64,000 bases of DNA from contig DHEJ01000020.1 in NCBI GenBank assembly GCA_002399815.1, forward strand, positions 38,578 to 102,577, in the 5' to 3' direction. A program made the position numbers and the translations under genes. This document shows, in pieces, positions 22,054 to 30,043 of this stretch. The stretch is from Acholeplasmataceae bacterium UBA4853. Lineage in GTDB: Bacteria; Bacillota_I; Bacilli_A; Acholeplasmatales; Acholeplasmataceae. Under the pieces are notes generated by a model. The model ran no database searches. It saw only the letters and a program-made list of their open reading frames with translations, and had not been told where the DNA came from. Position 1 is the stretch's first letter; every line of letters begins with the position of its first letter.

Positions 22054-23337
22054 ATGAATGAAATCAAGTGTCCACATTGTGGAAAGGTCTTTACTGTAGA
22101 TCAATCAAGTTATGCAGAAATACTTTCTCAAGTAAAAAACGATGCTTTTAAAGAAGAGGTTCATGATCGATTAGAACAACTTAAACTTACCCATCTTAAA
22201 GATCTTGAAGCTAAAGAATTATTAATCAAACAACAGATGCAAGAAAAGCTTTTAACTAAAGAAAACGAATTAAGTTTACTTAAAAAAGAAATTACTGCAA
22301 ATGCTCAAACAAAACAACTTGCTGTTTTAGAAGTTGAAAGTAAGTTAAAGGATACCATTAATAAAAAGGAACAAGAAAAACAAGCCTTAGAATCTAAGTT
22401 GGTTCTTTTAACTAAAGAAATGCAGTTAAAGATTTCTGAAGAGTTAGCCATCAAGGAACAAAAACTCTTAGAACTATCCAGTAAGTTAGAAATAGAAAAG
22501 AAACAAGCGGAATTAGAAAAACAAACTTTAAAGGATAGTTATTTAACTCAGCTTAAACATAAAGATGAAGAGATTGAAAGATATAAAGATTTTAAATTGA
22601 AACAATCAACTAAGATGCTTGGTGAAACACTTGAACAACACTGTGAAATTGAATTTAACCGGATTAGAATGACAGCATTTCCAAATGCTAGTTTTGAAAA
22701 GGATAATGATGCGAAAACTGGTTCTAAAGGGGATTTTATTTTTAGAGAGTATGATCAAAACGGTGTTGAAATCATTTCAATTATGTTTGAAATGAAAAAT
22801 GAAGGTGATGAAACTTTAACTAAGAAGAAGAATGAAGCATTCTTTAAAGAATTAGATAAAGACCGTAATGAAAAGAAATGTGAGTATGCTGTTTTAGTTA
22901 CGCTACTTGAAATTGATAATGAATTATATAATACGGGTATTGTTGATGTGTCTTATCTGTATCCTAAGATGTATGTCATTAGACCACAGTTTTTCATTCC
23001 AATCATCTCATTATTAAGAAATGCCGCTTTAAATGCATTAAGCTTCAAACAAGAAGCTGCACTTATGAAACAACAAAATATTGATGTGACTCAATTTGAA
23101 GATGAATTAAATAACTTTAAAACTGGTTTTGCTAGAAACTATCAACTAGCAAGTGATAAGTTTAAAAAAGCGATTGAAGAGATTGATAAAACCATTGATC
23201 ATCTTCAAAAAACTAAGGATGCTTTATTGTCTAGTGAGAATAATTTAAGACTAGCAAATAATAAAGCAGATGAATTAACAATTAAAAAATTAACAAAGAA
23301 TAATGAAACCATGAAAGAAAAATTTGGAATCAAATAA
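22054..23337 (+). CDS. DUF2130 protein with zinc ribbon and coiled coil
   Basis: Protein of 427 residues. An N-terminal CPHCGKVF half-ribbon (residues 5-12) is followed by a long charged coiled coil (about 35-185, rich in K, E, L and Q heptads). A DUF2130 domain (about 190-330) follows, with SKGDFIF, IMFEMKNEGDETLTKK and CEYAVLVTLLE. DUF2130 has been linked to the PD-(D/E)xK nuclease fold; the D-x(n)-E-x-K pattern is visible as GDFIF...FEMKNE. A second coiled region ends the protein. Nuclease activity is inference. AAGGGGG gives a strong ribosome site, and a terminator follows. It sits next to IS debris, consistent with accessory DNA. Confidence 0.85.
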   Translation: MNEIKCPHCGKVFTVDQSSYAEILSQVKNDAFKEEVHDRLEQLKLTHLKDLEAKELLIKQQMQEKLLTKENELSLLKKEITANAQTKQLAVLEVESKLKDTINKKEQEKQALESKLVLLTKEMQLKISEELAIKEQKLLELSSKLEIEKKQAELEKQTLKDSYLTQLKHKDEEIERYKDFKLKQSTKMLGETLEQHCEIEFNRIRMTAFPNASFEKDNDAKTGSKGDFIFREYDQNGVEIISIMFEMKNEGDETLTKKKNEAFFKELDKDRNEKKCEYAVLVTLLEIDNELYNTGIVDVSYLYPKMYVIRPQFFIPIISLLRNAALNALSFKQEAALMKQQNIDVTQFEDELNNFKTGFARNYQLASDKFKKAIEEIDKTIDHLQKTKDALLSSENNLRLANNKADELTIKKLTKNNETMKEKFGIK

Positions 23338-23419
23338 AATAGAGTCAAATTGATTGAACTATGTTTAAATATTTGTTAGAATGTTTAAACGAAAAGGGAA
23401 TCTACTTTGAATTTAGATG

Positions 23420-23450
23420 ACCCTTAAGAAGATTCTTTCTTCTTAAGGGT
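23420..23450. terminator. Terminator after the DUF2130 gene
   Basis: Twelve-bp perfect stem ACCCTTAAGAAG (23420-23431) / CTTCTTAAGGGT (23439-23450) with a 7-nt loop, then TATTATTTTC. Confidence 0.75.
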
Positions 23451-23485
23451 TATTATTTTCTATGATTAACAAGAAGGAGTAAAGA

Positions 23486-24478
23486 ATGACATACGTATTA
23501 AATATTTTGATTTTGGTTATCGGGTTTTTATTTTTGGTTAAGGGTGCTGACTTCTTTGTTGATAATTCATCTAAAATAGCTAGAAAGTTTCATATCTCAC
23601 CACTGGTTATTGGGTTAACATTAGTAGCTTTTGGTACATCACTGCCTGAACTGGCAGTGAGTTTTATTGCTTCCTTAACGGTTGAACCAGGAGCAACTGC
23701 AGATATTGCTATGGGTAATGTGATTGGATCTAATATTGTGAATATTACATTAATCCTAGGTTTAACAGCAATCGTTAAACCAGTGTTTGTTGCTAAAAGC
23801 ATGTATCTAAAAGAATTTTTATTTTTGATTGTTTCATCGGTTGTACTAATTGTGTTTGCATTATTTTTCCAAATGGATCAACAAATTGTATGGTGGGAAG
23901 CACTCATTTTATTAGCAGTATTTATGTATTATATTTGGGTAATGATTAAAACCGGAAAAGTGGAAGAAGAAGTTTCACTACCTGAACCAGTCAATATGAA
24001 AAAAGCATTACTATTTGTCTTATTAGGTCTTATTGGTGTAACAGCAGGTGGATATATGGTCACTTATGGTGCACAAGAGATTGCTGTTGATGTTTTAGTA
24101 GATATCTTTAATGTGGATACATCTAAAGCTATTACATTAATTGGTTTAACCATTGTTGCTGTTGGAACTTCTTTACCTGAAATGGTAACCTCCGTGGTTG
24201 CAGCTAAAAAAGGTGAAAATGATATTGCATTTGGTAATTTAGTTGGATCAAATATTTTTAATTTATTATTTATTTTAGGGTTATCTGGTGTTGTAACTAC
24301 ATTAGGTATTAATTATGATGTATTTATTGATATGTGGATTCTATTAGGTATTACATTGATTGTATTAGCATTTGCTATGAGTGGAAAACATGTAACTAAA
24401 AAAGAAGGTATTATCCTCGTATTAATTTATATAGCATATGTTGTTTATATTTGTTTACGTGCATTTAACCTATTCTAA
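23486..24478 (+). CDS. Calcium/sodium antiporter (CaCA family)
   Basis: Membrane exchanger of 330 residues with about ten hydrophobic segments arranged as two inverted repeats. The alpha repeats are clear: GTSLPELAVSF with GNVIGSNIVN in the first half and GTSLPEMVTSV with GNLVGSNIFN in the second, which supply the cation-binding acidic residues. It is of the YrbG type. Expected role is Ca2+ (or Na+) extrusion across the membrane. Transcribed alone, with AAGGAGT as ribosome site 6 nt before the ATG. Confidence 0.92.
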   Translation: MTYVLNILILVIGFLFLVKGADFFVDNSSKIARKFHISPLVIGLTLVAFGTSLPELAVSFIASLTVEPGATADIAMGNVIGSNIVNITLILGLTAIVKPVFVAKSMYLKEFLFLIVSSVVLIVFALFFQMDQQIVWWEALILLAVFMYYIWVMIKTGKVEEEVSLPEPVNMKKALLFVLLGLIGVTAGGYMVTYGAQEIAVDVLVDIFNVDTSKAITLIGLTIVAVGTSLPEMVTSVVAAKKGENDIAFGNLVGSNIFNLLFILGLSGVVTTLGINYDVFIDMWILLGITLIVLAFAMSGKHVTKKEGIILVLIYIAYVVYICLRAFNLF

Positions 24479-24523
24479 TTTTATAGATTAAATTGAAATT
24501 TATATAGAGTATAAAATGATATG

Positions 24524-24593
24524 ATACCTCTAAAGTAGACACAGGAAATAATATTAAGATAAATATATTATTACTGTTAATACTTGGAGGTAT
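24524..24593. other. Possible insertion-sequence end in an AT-rich gap
   Basis: In the 208 bases between the antiporter and the AHSA1 5' remnant, ATACCTC (24524-24530) and GAGGTAT (24587-24593) form a distant inverted pair. The stretch CTCTAAAGTAGACACAGG resembles the ends of IS150-group IS3 elements. No transposase remnant was found, so this is only a resemblance. Confidence 0.25.
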
Positions 24594-24655
24594 TTTATTT
24601 TTTATATCGTAAAAATTGATTAAGCATCTCATAAAATAAATTAAAAATAATTCAA

Positions 24656-24680
24656 TATAATAAAGCATATACGAGGAGGT
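24656..24680 (+). promoter_or_regulatory. Surviving promoter -10 and ribosome site of the split AHSA1 gene
   Basis: TATAAT (24656-24661) and a near-perfect ribosome site GAGGAGGT (24673-24680) stand 6 nt before an ATG that opens only 13 codons. Such strong signals before a useless frame suggest a gene that has been interrupted. Confidence 0.5.
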
Positions 24681-24686
24681 AAGTCT

Positions 24687-24742
24687 ATGAATAAAATAGT
24701 GATTCATCAAACCATCAACAAAGATTGATGGTAGCATATAAT
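24687..24742 (+). pseudogene. 5' fragment of an AHSA1/START-domain gene
   Basis: The frame MNKIVIHQTINKD then stops. These residues match the usual start of AHSA1-type (SRPBCC fold) proteins, which open with a beta strand of the type M-x-K-I-x-x-x-x-x-I-N-A-P. The last 17 bases, TGATGGTAGCATATAAT, recur exactly at 25654-25670, where they run straight into the rest of an AHSA1 protein (AYNDLKHIQKWN). The frame of the repeat differs by one base between copies, so a small deletion or frameshift has also occurred. Confidence 0.5.
24726..24742 (+). repeat. 17-bp direct repeat, copy 1
   Basis: TGATGGTAGCATATAAT, identical to 25654-25670. The two copies bound the segment holding the nucleotidyltransferase gene and the aldo/keto reductase fragment. 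Confidence 0.85.
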
Positions 24743-24799
24743 TAGTACAAGTTAAAAGTAGAGAGTTCATGGAAAAATAAAAACAAAAGGAAAAATATA

Positions 24800-25543
24800 A
24801 TGAATCCACTCATACAAAGAATGAATGAAATTTCAAATCACTTAAAGCAATTCAAAGAAGTTAAATGTTTATTGGGATTAGGTAGTTTATCTGAAGTTTC
24901 TAGATTAGATGAATATTCAGACTTGGATTTTTTTCTAATTGTTGAAAATGATTATAAAGAAAAGTATATAGATGATTTATCTTGGTTAAGGGTAAAACCA
25001 ATCGTTTTTCAATTTAAAAACTCAAATGATGGCCATAAAATCTTATATGAAGATGGTATATATGCAGAGTTTGCAGTATTTACAGCGGCTGAAATTATAC
25101 AAGCTAAGTTTAGTGAAGGTAGGGTTTATTACAACACAGAAGACTTTGATTTAGATTTGATTAGACCAAGACATACCCCATTAGTAAAACCAGTCAATAT
25201 TGAATATCATGTAAATGAAGCTTTAACAAATCTTTTCATTGGTCTAAAAAGGATGCAACGAGGTGAACTATCTAACGCGACAACCTTCATTCAAGTTTAT
25301 GCATATAATTTAGTTATACCATTGTTAGAAAGAGTTTATGAAAAAAACAATATAGAAAACATAGACTTATATGTTTATGAACGACGAATAGAAAAGCATT
25401 TTCCAAACGTAGAAAAATTATTAAGTAACATGCGTCAAGGATATTTAAATAATAAAGAATCAGCCAAAGCTATTCTAGATTTCTTAACTACAAATTTTAA
25501 GACGAATGATCAGATTGTATCTAATATTCGTAAGATGTTATAA
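24800..25543 (+). CDS. Nucleotidyltransferase-fold protein
   Basis: Protein of 247 residues with the minimal nucleotidyltransferase signature: GLGSLSEVSRLDEYSDLDFFLI (residues 26-47), i.e. GS followed by D-x-D for the metal ions, and a third carboxylate candidate in YAEFAVF. The helical C-terminal half (about 130-247) resembles that of lincosamide and aminoglycoside adenylyltransferases. Whether it modifies a drug, a nucleotide or a protein cannot be told. Its ribosome site is weak (AAAAGGAAAAA). It is the only complete gene inside the segment between the two 17-bp repeats, so it may have arrived by transfer. Confidence 0.75.
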   Translation: MNPLIQRMNEISNHLKQFKEVKCLLGLGSLSEVSRLDEYSDLDFFLIVENDYKEKYIDDLSWLRVKPIVFQFKNSNDGHKILYEDGIYAEFAVFTAAEIIQAKFSEGRVYYNTEDFDLDLIRPRHTPLVKPVNIEYHVNEALTNLFIGLKRMQRGELSNATTFIQVYAYNLVIPLLERVYEKNNIENIDLYVYERRIEKHFPNVEKLLSNMRQGYLNNKESAKAILDFLTTNFKTNDQIVSNIRKML

Positions 25544-25571
25544 AAAAGGAAACAAAAAAAAGTTAAAAGAA

Positions 25572-26018
25572 ATGTATAAATTATCAAATGGAGTAATGAT
25601 ACCAAAAATAGGATTAGGAACATGGTTAATTGATGATGATATCGTTGAGCAAGTGATGGTAGCATATAATGATTTAAAACATATTCAAAAGTGGAACCAT
25701 GCAAGTGATAATTGGTTTTGTCCTAAAGCAGAAAATAACTTAGTTAAGGGTGGTAAATTTAGTTATACCATGGCAGCTAAAGATGGTTCTTTCCAGTTTG
25801 ATTTTAGTGGTAGTTATGATGTTGTTGAAAAACCTCATAAACTAAACTATCATTTAGATGATAACCGTGAAGTACTAGTAGATTTCAAGAAAGAAAATCA
25901 TACAACTGTAGTCACAATGCATTTTGATCCTGAAACTTCTAACCCGATAGAGTTTCAGAAACAAGGGTGGCAAGCAATCCTTGATAATTTCAAGAAGTAC
26001 TGTGAAGGATTAAAATAA
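25572..26018 (+). pseudogene. Chimeric frame: aldo/keto reductase start joined to AHSA1/START domain
   Basis: This 148-residue frame is two broken genes in register. Residues 1 to about 28 (MYKLSNGVMIPKIGLGTWLI and the next few) are the canonical start of an aldo/keto reductase, which normally runs to about 280 residues. From AYNDLKHIQKWN onward (about residue 31) it is an AHSA1-type SRPBCC domain (SDNWFCPKAEN, GGKFSYTMAAKDGSFQFDFSG, QGWQAILDNFKKY) that lacks its first 20 or so residues. The join falls exactly in the 17-bp repeat (25654-25670). It could be translated as a fusion, but neither fold would be complete. Confidence 0.65.
25654..25670 (+). repeat. 17-bp direct repeat, copy 2
   Basis: TGATGGTAGCATATAAT, second copy, lying at the junction between the aldo/keto reductase fragment and the AHSA1 domain. 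The distance from copy 1 is 928 bp. Confidence 0.85.
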
Positions 26019-26122
26019 ATTAAGTTTCAAAAACCAATATATAAAAGCACTAATAATGATCTTTTTATGTTATAGTAGTTTAAACAAACAATAAAAAAAA
26101 TGTCATTAAAAAGGTGTTTATC

Positions 26123-26776
26123 ATGACTGAAACAGATTTATATTTACCATGTAAGGAATTACTAGAATCACTAGGATATGATGTAAAAGCTGAGGTTGGT
26201 CCTGCAGATATTTTAGCTAAGAAAGACGATTATATCGTTATTATAGAATTAAAGCTTAGTATTTCATTAAAGTTAGTCTATCAGGCAATTGATCGCCAAA
26301 AACTTGCAGATAAGGTTTATGTGGCATTACCTAAAAAAGTATTAAATCAGACTAAAGGTAATGTGAAATACTTTATTAATTTACTTAAAAGATTAGAAAT
26401 CGGGTTAATTGCAGTTCATCATACATATGCAGAGGTTATTGTAGAAACTTTCGGGTTTGATTTGGAAAAAAGTATTCGATCAAGTAAGAAGAAGAAAGAA
26501 AAACTATTAAATGAATTTTCTTTACGAAAAAGTGATGAAAACATTGGTGGTTCTAAATCTAAAAAGATTACACATTATAAAGAGAAAGTTATTGAAATAG
26601 CAAAATACTTAAATGAATTTGGTGAAAAATCACCTAAAGAAATTATGTTATATACAGGCTATAAGGATGCACCAAACATATTAAGAAAAAACTACTACCT
26701 ATGGTTTTACAATGTTTCAAGAGGACTTTATAAGTTATCTGAAATTGGTATTAAAGACATCAAAGATTATGTATAA
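26123..26776 (+). CDS. DUF2161 family PD-(D/E)xK-type protein
   Basis: Protein of 217 residues that opens with the DUF2161 signature (MTETDLYLPCKELLESLGYD). A nuclease-like core shows D in PADILA and E-x-K in VIIELKLS, followed by YQAIDRQKLADKVYVALP. DUF2161 proteins are predicted phosphodiesterases of the PD-(D/E)xK superfamily; function is not established. The C-terminal third is basic (SSKKKKEK) and then helical, perhaps a small winged-helix. ATG 26123 is preferred over GTG 26114 because AAGGTG (26111-26116) is the ribosome site. Transcribed alone, convergent with trpB. Confidence 0.85.
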   Translation: MTETDLYLPCKELLESLGYDVKAEVGPADILAKKDDYIVIIELKLSISLKLVYQAIDRQKLADKVYVALPKKVLNQTKGNVKYFINLLKRLEIGLIAVHHTYAEVIVETFGFDLEKSIRSSKKKKEKLLNEFSLRKSDENIGGSKSKKITHYKEKVIEIAKYLNEFGEKSPKEIMLYTGYKDAPNILRKNYYLWFYNVSRGLYKLSEIGIKDIKDYV

Positions 26777-26779
26777 GAC

Positions 26780-26806
26780 AATAGCTAACCATCAAGGTTA
26801 GCTATT
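26780..26806. terminator. Bidirectional terminator between the DUF2161 gene and trpB
   Basis: Eleven-bp perfect stem AATAGCTAACC (26780-26790) / GGTTAGCTATT (26796-26806) with a 5-nt loop, between convergent genes. Confidence 0.8.
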
Positions 26807-26812
26807 ATTTTA

Positions 26813-27988
26813 TTAGTCAATTAATTTTAGACCTCGATATGAGGCAATTTGTTTAACATCTTTATCCCCACGTCCAGATAAGTTTATGACTATGATTTGA
26901 TCTTTAGATAATGTTTTTGCTAGTTTCATAGCATATGCTACTGCATGGGCTGATTCGATTGCTGGTATAATACCTTCCATTTTAGATAAATACTCAAATG
27001 CAGTAACAGCCTCTTCATCTGTTATAGATAAATAAGTTACTCTTTTAATATCATCTAGATATGCATGTTCAGGTCCAACTCCAGGGTAATCAAGTCCAGC
27101 AGAAATAGAATGTACCGGAGAGATACTACCATCAGATTCTAATAATACTTTAGTATACATACCGTGAATCGTACCATAAGTACCTAAAGTCATGGTTGCG
27201 GCATGGGCTTTAGTCTCTAACCCCTTACCAGATGCTTCAACACCAATTAAGTTTACAGAAGGATCTTTAATAAAATCATAGAATGCACCAATAGCATTAG
27301 AACCACCACCTACACAAGCAATCACATAATCAGGTAGTTTATGTTCTAGTGCAAACATCTGTGATTTAATCTCTTTTCCAATGACACTTTGGAAGTGTCT
27401 AACCATTAAAGGATAAGGATGTGGACCAACTGCAGAACCAATTAAGTAGAAGGTATGTTCTAGTTCATTACTCCAAGCGATTAAAGCACTGTCAACAGCC
27501 TCTTTTAGGGTCTTTAGCCCAAACTCTACAGGAATCACCTTGGCACCTAAAAGTTCCATTTTATAGACATTTAATGCTTGTTTTTCCATATCTAATCTAC
27601 CCATATGGATTTCACATTCTAAACCAAATAATGCTGCAGCAGTTGCAGTAGCAACCCCGTGTTGTCCAGCACCGGTTTCTGCAATTAATTTTTTCTTTCC
27701 CATCTTTAAAGCGAGTAATGCTTGACCTAAAACATTATTAATCTTATGAGACCCTGTATGATTTAAGTCTTCTCGTTTTAGATATATTTTTGCCCCATCT
27801 AAATCATTTGTCATACGCTTTGCATAATATAAGGTTGATGGACGATTGGCATAAGTGTTTAAATAAAATGATAATTCATTTAAAAACTCCGGATCATCTT
27901 TATAGTGATCATACGCTTCTTCAACCTCCTTAACAGCTTTTAAGATATGGGGTGGTAAATATTGACCACCAAATTTTCCGAATTCCAT
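26813..27988 (-). CDS. trpB: Tryptophan synthase beta chain
   Basis: PLP enzyme that makes tryptophan from indole and serine, 391 residues. The PLP lysine is K82 in HTGSHKINN, and the phosphate-binding loop is GGGSNAIG; it continues with [16 protein letters not shown] as in TrpB1-type enzymes. No trpA or other trp gene is in the window, so it may act on salvaged indole or as part of a scattered pathway. It is preceded by a T-box leader with Trp specifier, so is expected to be induced when tRNA-Trp is uncharged. Confidence 0.96.
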   Translation of the reverse strand: MEFGKFGGQYLPPHILKAVKEVEEAYDHYKDDPEFLNELSFYLNTYANRPSTLYYAKRMTNDLDGAKIYLKREDLNHTGSHKINNVLGQALLALKMGKKKLIAETGAGQHGVATATAAALFGLECEIHMGRLDMEKQALNVYKMELLGAKVIPVEFGLKTLKEAVDSALIAWSNELEHTFYLIGSAVGPHPYPLMVRHFQSVIGKEIKSQMFALEHKLPDYVIACVGGGSNAIGAFYDFIKDPSVNLIGVEASGKGLETKAHAATMTLGTYGTIHGMYTKVLLESDGSISPVHSISAGLDYPGVGPEHAYLDDIKRVTYLSITDEEAVTAFEYLSKMEGIIPAIESAHAVAYAMKLAKTLSKDQIIVINLSGRGDKDVKQIASYRGLKLID

Positions 27989-28029
27989 GTTTGTTTCCTC
28001 TTTTCATTTTTTATATTTTAATTAAGTAG

Positions 28030-28330
28030 ATAAAAAAATCCCTTACACGTCAAAAGACATGTAAGGGACGATTTAATTTATCGTGGTGCCACCCAAAGTT
28101 TAAGAAACCTTAGTGAATTTAAGTTTCTCCTTCATTTTTAGAAATACGCAGTCATTTAAGACTTTAATATTCTTGCTTGTTAACGTAAGCAAAGCGTCTA
28201 TGGCTACTTATATTTTTCACCAAGCTTCTCTTCAAGGCCATTCGCATGATACCGTTATACTTACTTTTCACCGTTTGTAAGTTCTCTAATGATAACTTTA
28301 ATCATGTTACTATTCTTGAGTCTTCGAATT
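28030..28330 (-). ncRNA. T-box leader with Trp (TGG) specifier
   Basis: Minus-strand leader of trpB. The antiterminator box reads GGGTGGCACCACG (near 28082-28094), and its bulge TGGC would pair with the NCCA end of a tRNA with G discriminator, as tRNA-Trp has. The terminator stem is 28039-28051 / 28056-28068 followed by seven T. In stem I, AGTA (28308-28311) lies before CATGAT, which pairs with ATCATG directly upstream of C-GAA-TGG; the specifier codon TGG is at 28238-28240. The apical part has GGTG and an AG bulge candidate. Everything agrees with control by uncharged tRNA-Trp. Confidence 0.92.
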
Positions 28331-28337
28331 TATATCT

Positions 28338-28365
28338 ATTATACATAAAATAAATGATTTGTCTT
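28338..28365 (-). promoter_or_regulatory. Promoter of the T-box/trpB unit
   Basis: On the minus strand AAGACA (28365-28360), 16-bp spacer, TATAAT (28343-28338). It lies between the TrpR-like gene and the leader, so trpB has its own promoter. Confidence 0.6.
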
Positions 28366-28385
28366 AAAAAATAATAAATAAAAAA

Positions 28386-28664
28386 TTATTTACTAGATAA
28401 TATCTTTTTATAACCACCAGTACCATATCTAACACAGGTAGATACTCTACTTAAAGTTGTTGAACTAATATGAGTTTCTTCAATGATTTTTTCATAGGTC
28501 TTCCCTTGAAGAAGTAATTTAGCTGCTAAAACTCTTTGAGCCATAGAATCAATTTCTTTGATTGTACATAAATCCTCAAAGAAGTTATAAGCATCTTCAA
28601 GTGTTTCAAGTTTTAGGATACTTTCAAATAATGCATCATTCATTTCACTTTTTAGTTTAGACAT
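28386..28664 (-). CDS. TrpR-like regulator (YerC/YecD family)
   Basis: Small DNA-binding protein of 92 residues. The Trp repressor-type helix-turn-helix is seen in ILAAKLLLQGKTY-type helices followed by ISSTTLSRVSTCVRYG and a GTGGY turn. Family members of this YerC type resemble TrpR in sequence, but tryptophan binding is not established for them. It begins 9 nt after the ABC ATPase gene and is the last gene of that operon, immediately upstream of the Trp-controlled trpB unit. The neighbourhood suggests a role in aromatic amino acid supply; this is inference. Confidence 0.88.
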   Translation of the reverse strand: MSKLKSEMNDALFESILKLETLEDAYNFFEDLCTIKEIDSMAQRVLAAKLLLQGKTYEKIIEETHISSTTLSRVSTCVRYGTGGYKKILSSK

Positions 28665-28673
28665 TATGAAACC

Positions 28674-29387
28674 TCACTTTAATAAGTTATCAAACAAATC
28701 CTCAAGATTACTTTCTTGATTGATGTCCTTACTAAAAATAATACTCGAATTTTTCATAAAAAGCAATCTAGAAGACACTTGTTTAGCAAATGATAAATCA
28801 TGAGTGACAATGATGATTCCAATGTTATTATCTTTTAAGGTATTCATAATAGATACTAAGTTTTCAATAGATTTAATATCAAGCGCAGAAGTAGGTTCAT
28901 CAAATAATAAGATCTTAGGGTTTGTAGCAAGTGCCCGTGCGATTGCAATACGTTGTTTTTCCCCACCGGATAAAGTATTTGGATAAACAGTTTCTTTATC
29001 CTCTAAACCAACTAATTTTAATAATCTTTTAGTTTCAAAATTAAGATCAAATGTATTTTTCTTATAAACTACCTTAGGTGATAGTTCAATATTTTCTTTG
29101 ACTGTTAAATGATCAAATAAGGCAAAATCTTGGAAGATAAAACCCATATTCTGATAGAGTTTTTTCTTTAGTGCTTTACTGGCATCAGTTAGTGATTCTC
29201 CAAGGATAGAGATACTACCATTATCAATAGATTCAAGATTTGCTATTAACCTTAAAAGGGTACTTTTACCAGAACCAGAAGGACCGATAATACTTAGAAC
29301 CTCTTTAGTGTTTAAACTAAAACTAACGTCTTTTACAACTTCCTTTTGATTAAATGATTTAGATAAGTTATTTACTTCTAGTAACAT
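28674..29387 (-). CDS. Polar amino acid ABC transporter, ATPase
   Basis: ATP-binding subunit of 237 residues, of the GlnQ/ArtP type. Walker A GPSGSGKST, Q-loop FQDFALFDHLTVKEN, signature LSGGEKQRIAIARAL, Walker [13 protein letters not shown] and the switch histidine IVTHD are all present. Its ATG overlaps the stop of the permease gene by one base (TAATG), so the subunits are translationally coupled. It energises uptake through the adjacent permease; the substrate is discussed under the binding protein. Confidence 0.94.
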   Translation of the reverse strand: MLLEVNNLSKSFNQKEVVKDVSFSLNTKEVLSIIGPSGSGKSTLLRLIANLESIDNGSISILGESLTDASKALKKKLYQNMGFIFQDFALFDHLTVKENIELSPKVVYKKNTFDLNFETKRLLKLVGLEDKETVYPNTLSGGEKQRIAIARALATNPKILLFDEPTSALDIKSIENLVSIMNTLKDNNIGIIIVTHDLSFAKQVSSRLLFMKNSSIIFSKDINQESNLEDLFDNLLK

Positions 29388-30043
29388 TAGCTCACCCCAT
29401 ATGCAACAAGTCTTCGTTTTTCAATGCGTTTAAATAGATATACAATGACATAAGTAAAACATAGGTAGATTACAGCAGCAACAAAGTATGCTTCAACTCT
29501 AAAGTCTTGACTTACAGTTTCCTTGGTATTTCTTAAGATATCTGAAATAGCAACCGCACTGACAAGTGCGGTATCCTTAATGAGTGTAATTAACTCGTTA
29601 GCAATACTTGGTAATGTTTTATGTAGTGTCTGAGGTATAACAATATGACGATACATTTGATATTTACTTAATGATAATGCTTTTGAGGCATCATATTGAG
29701 ATTTAGGTATCGCATTCATCCCACCTCTAAATATCTCAATAAAGTAAGCAGTATAGTTAATGATAAAGGTAATGATTGCGCCATAGAGCTCATCAATTAG
29801 AAAGAAACGACCAAATAGAATTGGTAATCCATAAACAACAAAAAAGATTTGAAGTAAGAGTGGTGTACCACGAATAACCCAGGTATATAGATCAATGATT
29901 GAACTAAAGAAAGGAATGTTTTGTTTTCTAAGAATAGATAATAGTAAACCCAGTGGTATTGAAATAAGGGTTAAGAAAAATACTAGAAGGGTAGTTTTTG
30001 ACCCTTCTAGTAAATAAAGTAAAACTTCAATAATATAATCCAT
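29387..30043 (-). CDS. Polar amino acid ABC transporter, permease
   Basis: Integral membrane subunit of 218 residues with about five transmembrane segments and the HAAA-type EAA loop seen as YDASKALSLSKYQMYRHIVIPQT. The N-terminal half has the typical W-x-x-R-G-T-P-L-L-x-Q motif (WVIRGTPLLLQIF) of His/Glu/Gln-type permeases. A single permease gene suggests a homodimer. It is coupled to both neighbours by one-base TAATG overlaps. Confidence 0.94.
   Translation of the reverse strand: MDYIIEVLLYLLEGSKTTLLVFFLTLISIPLGLLLSILRKQNIPFFSSIIDLYTWVIRGTPLLLQIFFVVYGLPILFGRFFLIDELYGAIITFIINYTAYFIEIFRGGMNAIPKSQYDASKALSLSKYQMYRHIVIPQTLHKTLPSIANELITLIKDTALVSAVAISDILRNTKETVSQDFRVEAYFVAAVIYLCFTYVIVYLFKRIEKRRLVAYGVS

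Noticed and set aside
24711..24732. Hairpin ACCATCAA/TTGATGGT after a 13-codon frame, suggesting a leader-peptide attenuator for the nucleotidyltransferase
   Set aside because: There is no T-run, and the peptide and repeat are better explained as the 5' end of a broken AHSA1 gene.
24465..24809. Minus-strand frame of 114 codons in the AT-rich gap after the antiporter
   Set aside because: Its composition is that of random AT-rich DNA, there is no ribosome site, and it runs opposite to the promoter and ribosome site seen at 24656-24680.
28386..28664. TrpR-like gene as a true tryptophan repressor
   Set aside because: It belongs to the YerC/YecD branch, for which tryptophan binding is not shown; called only TrpR-like.
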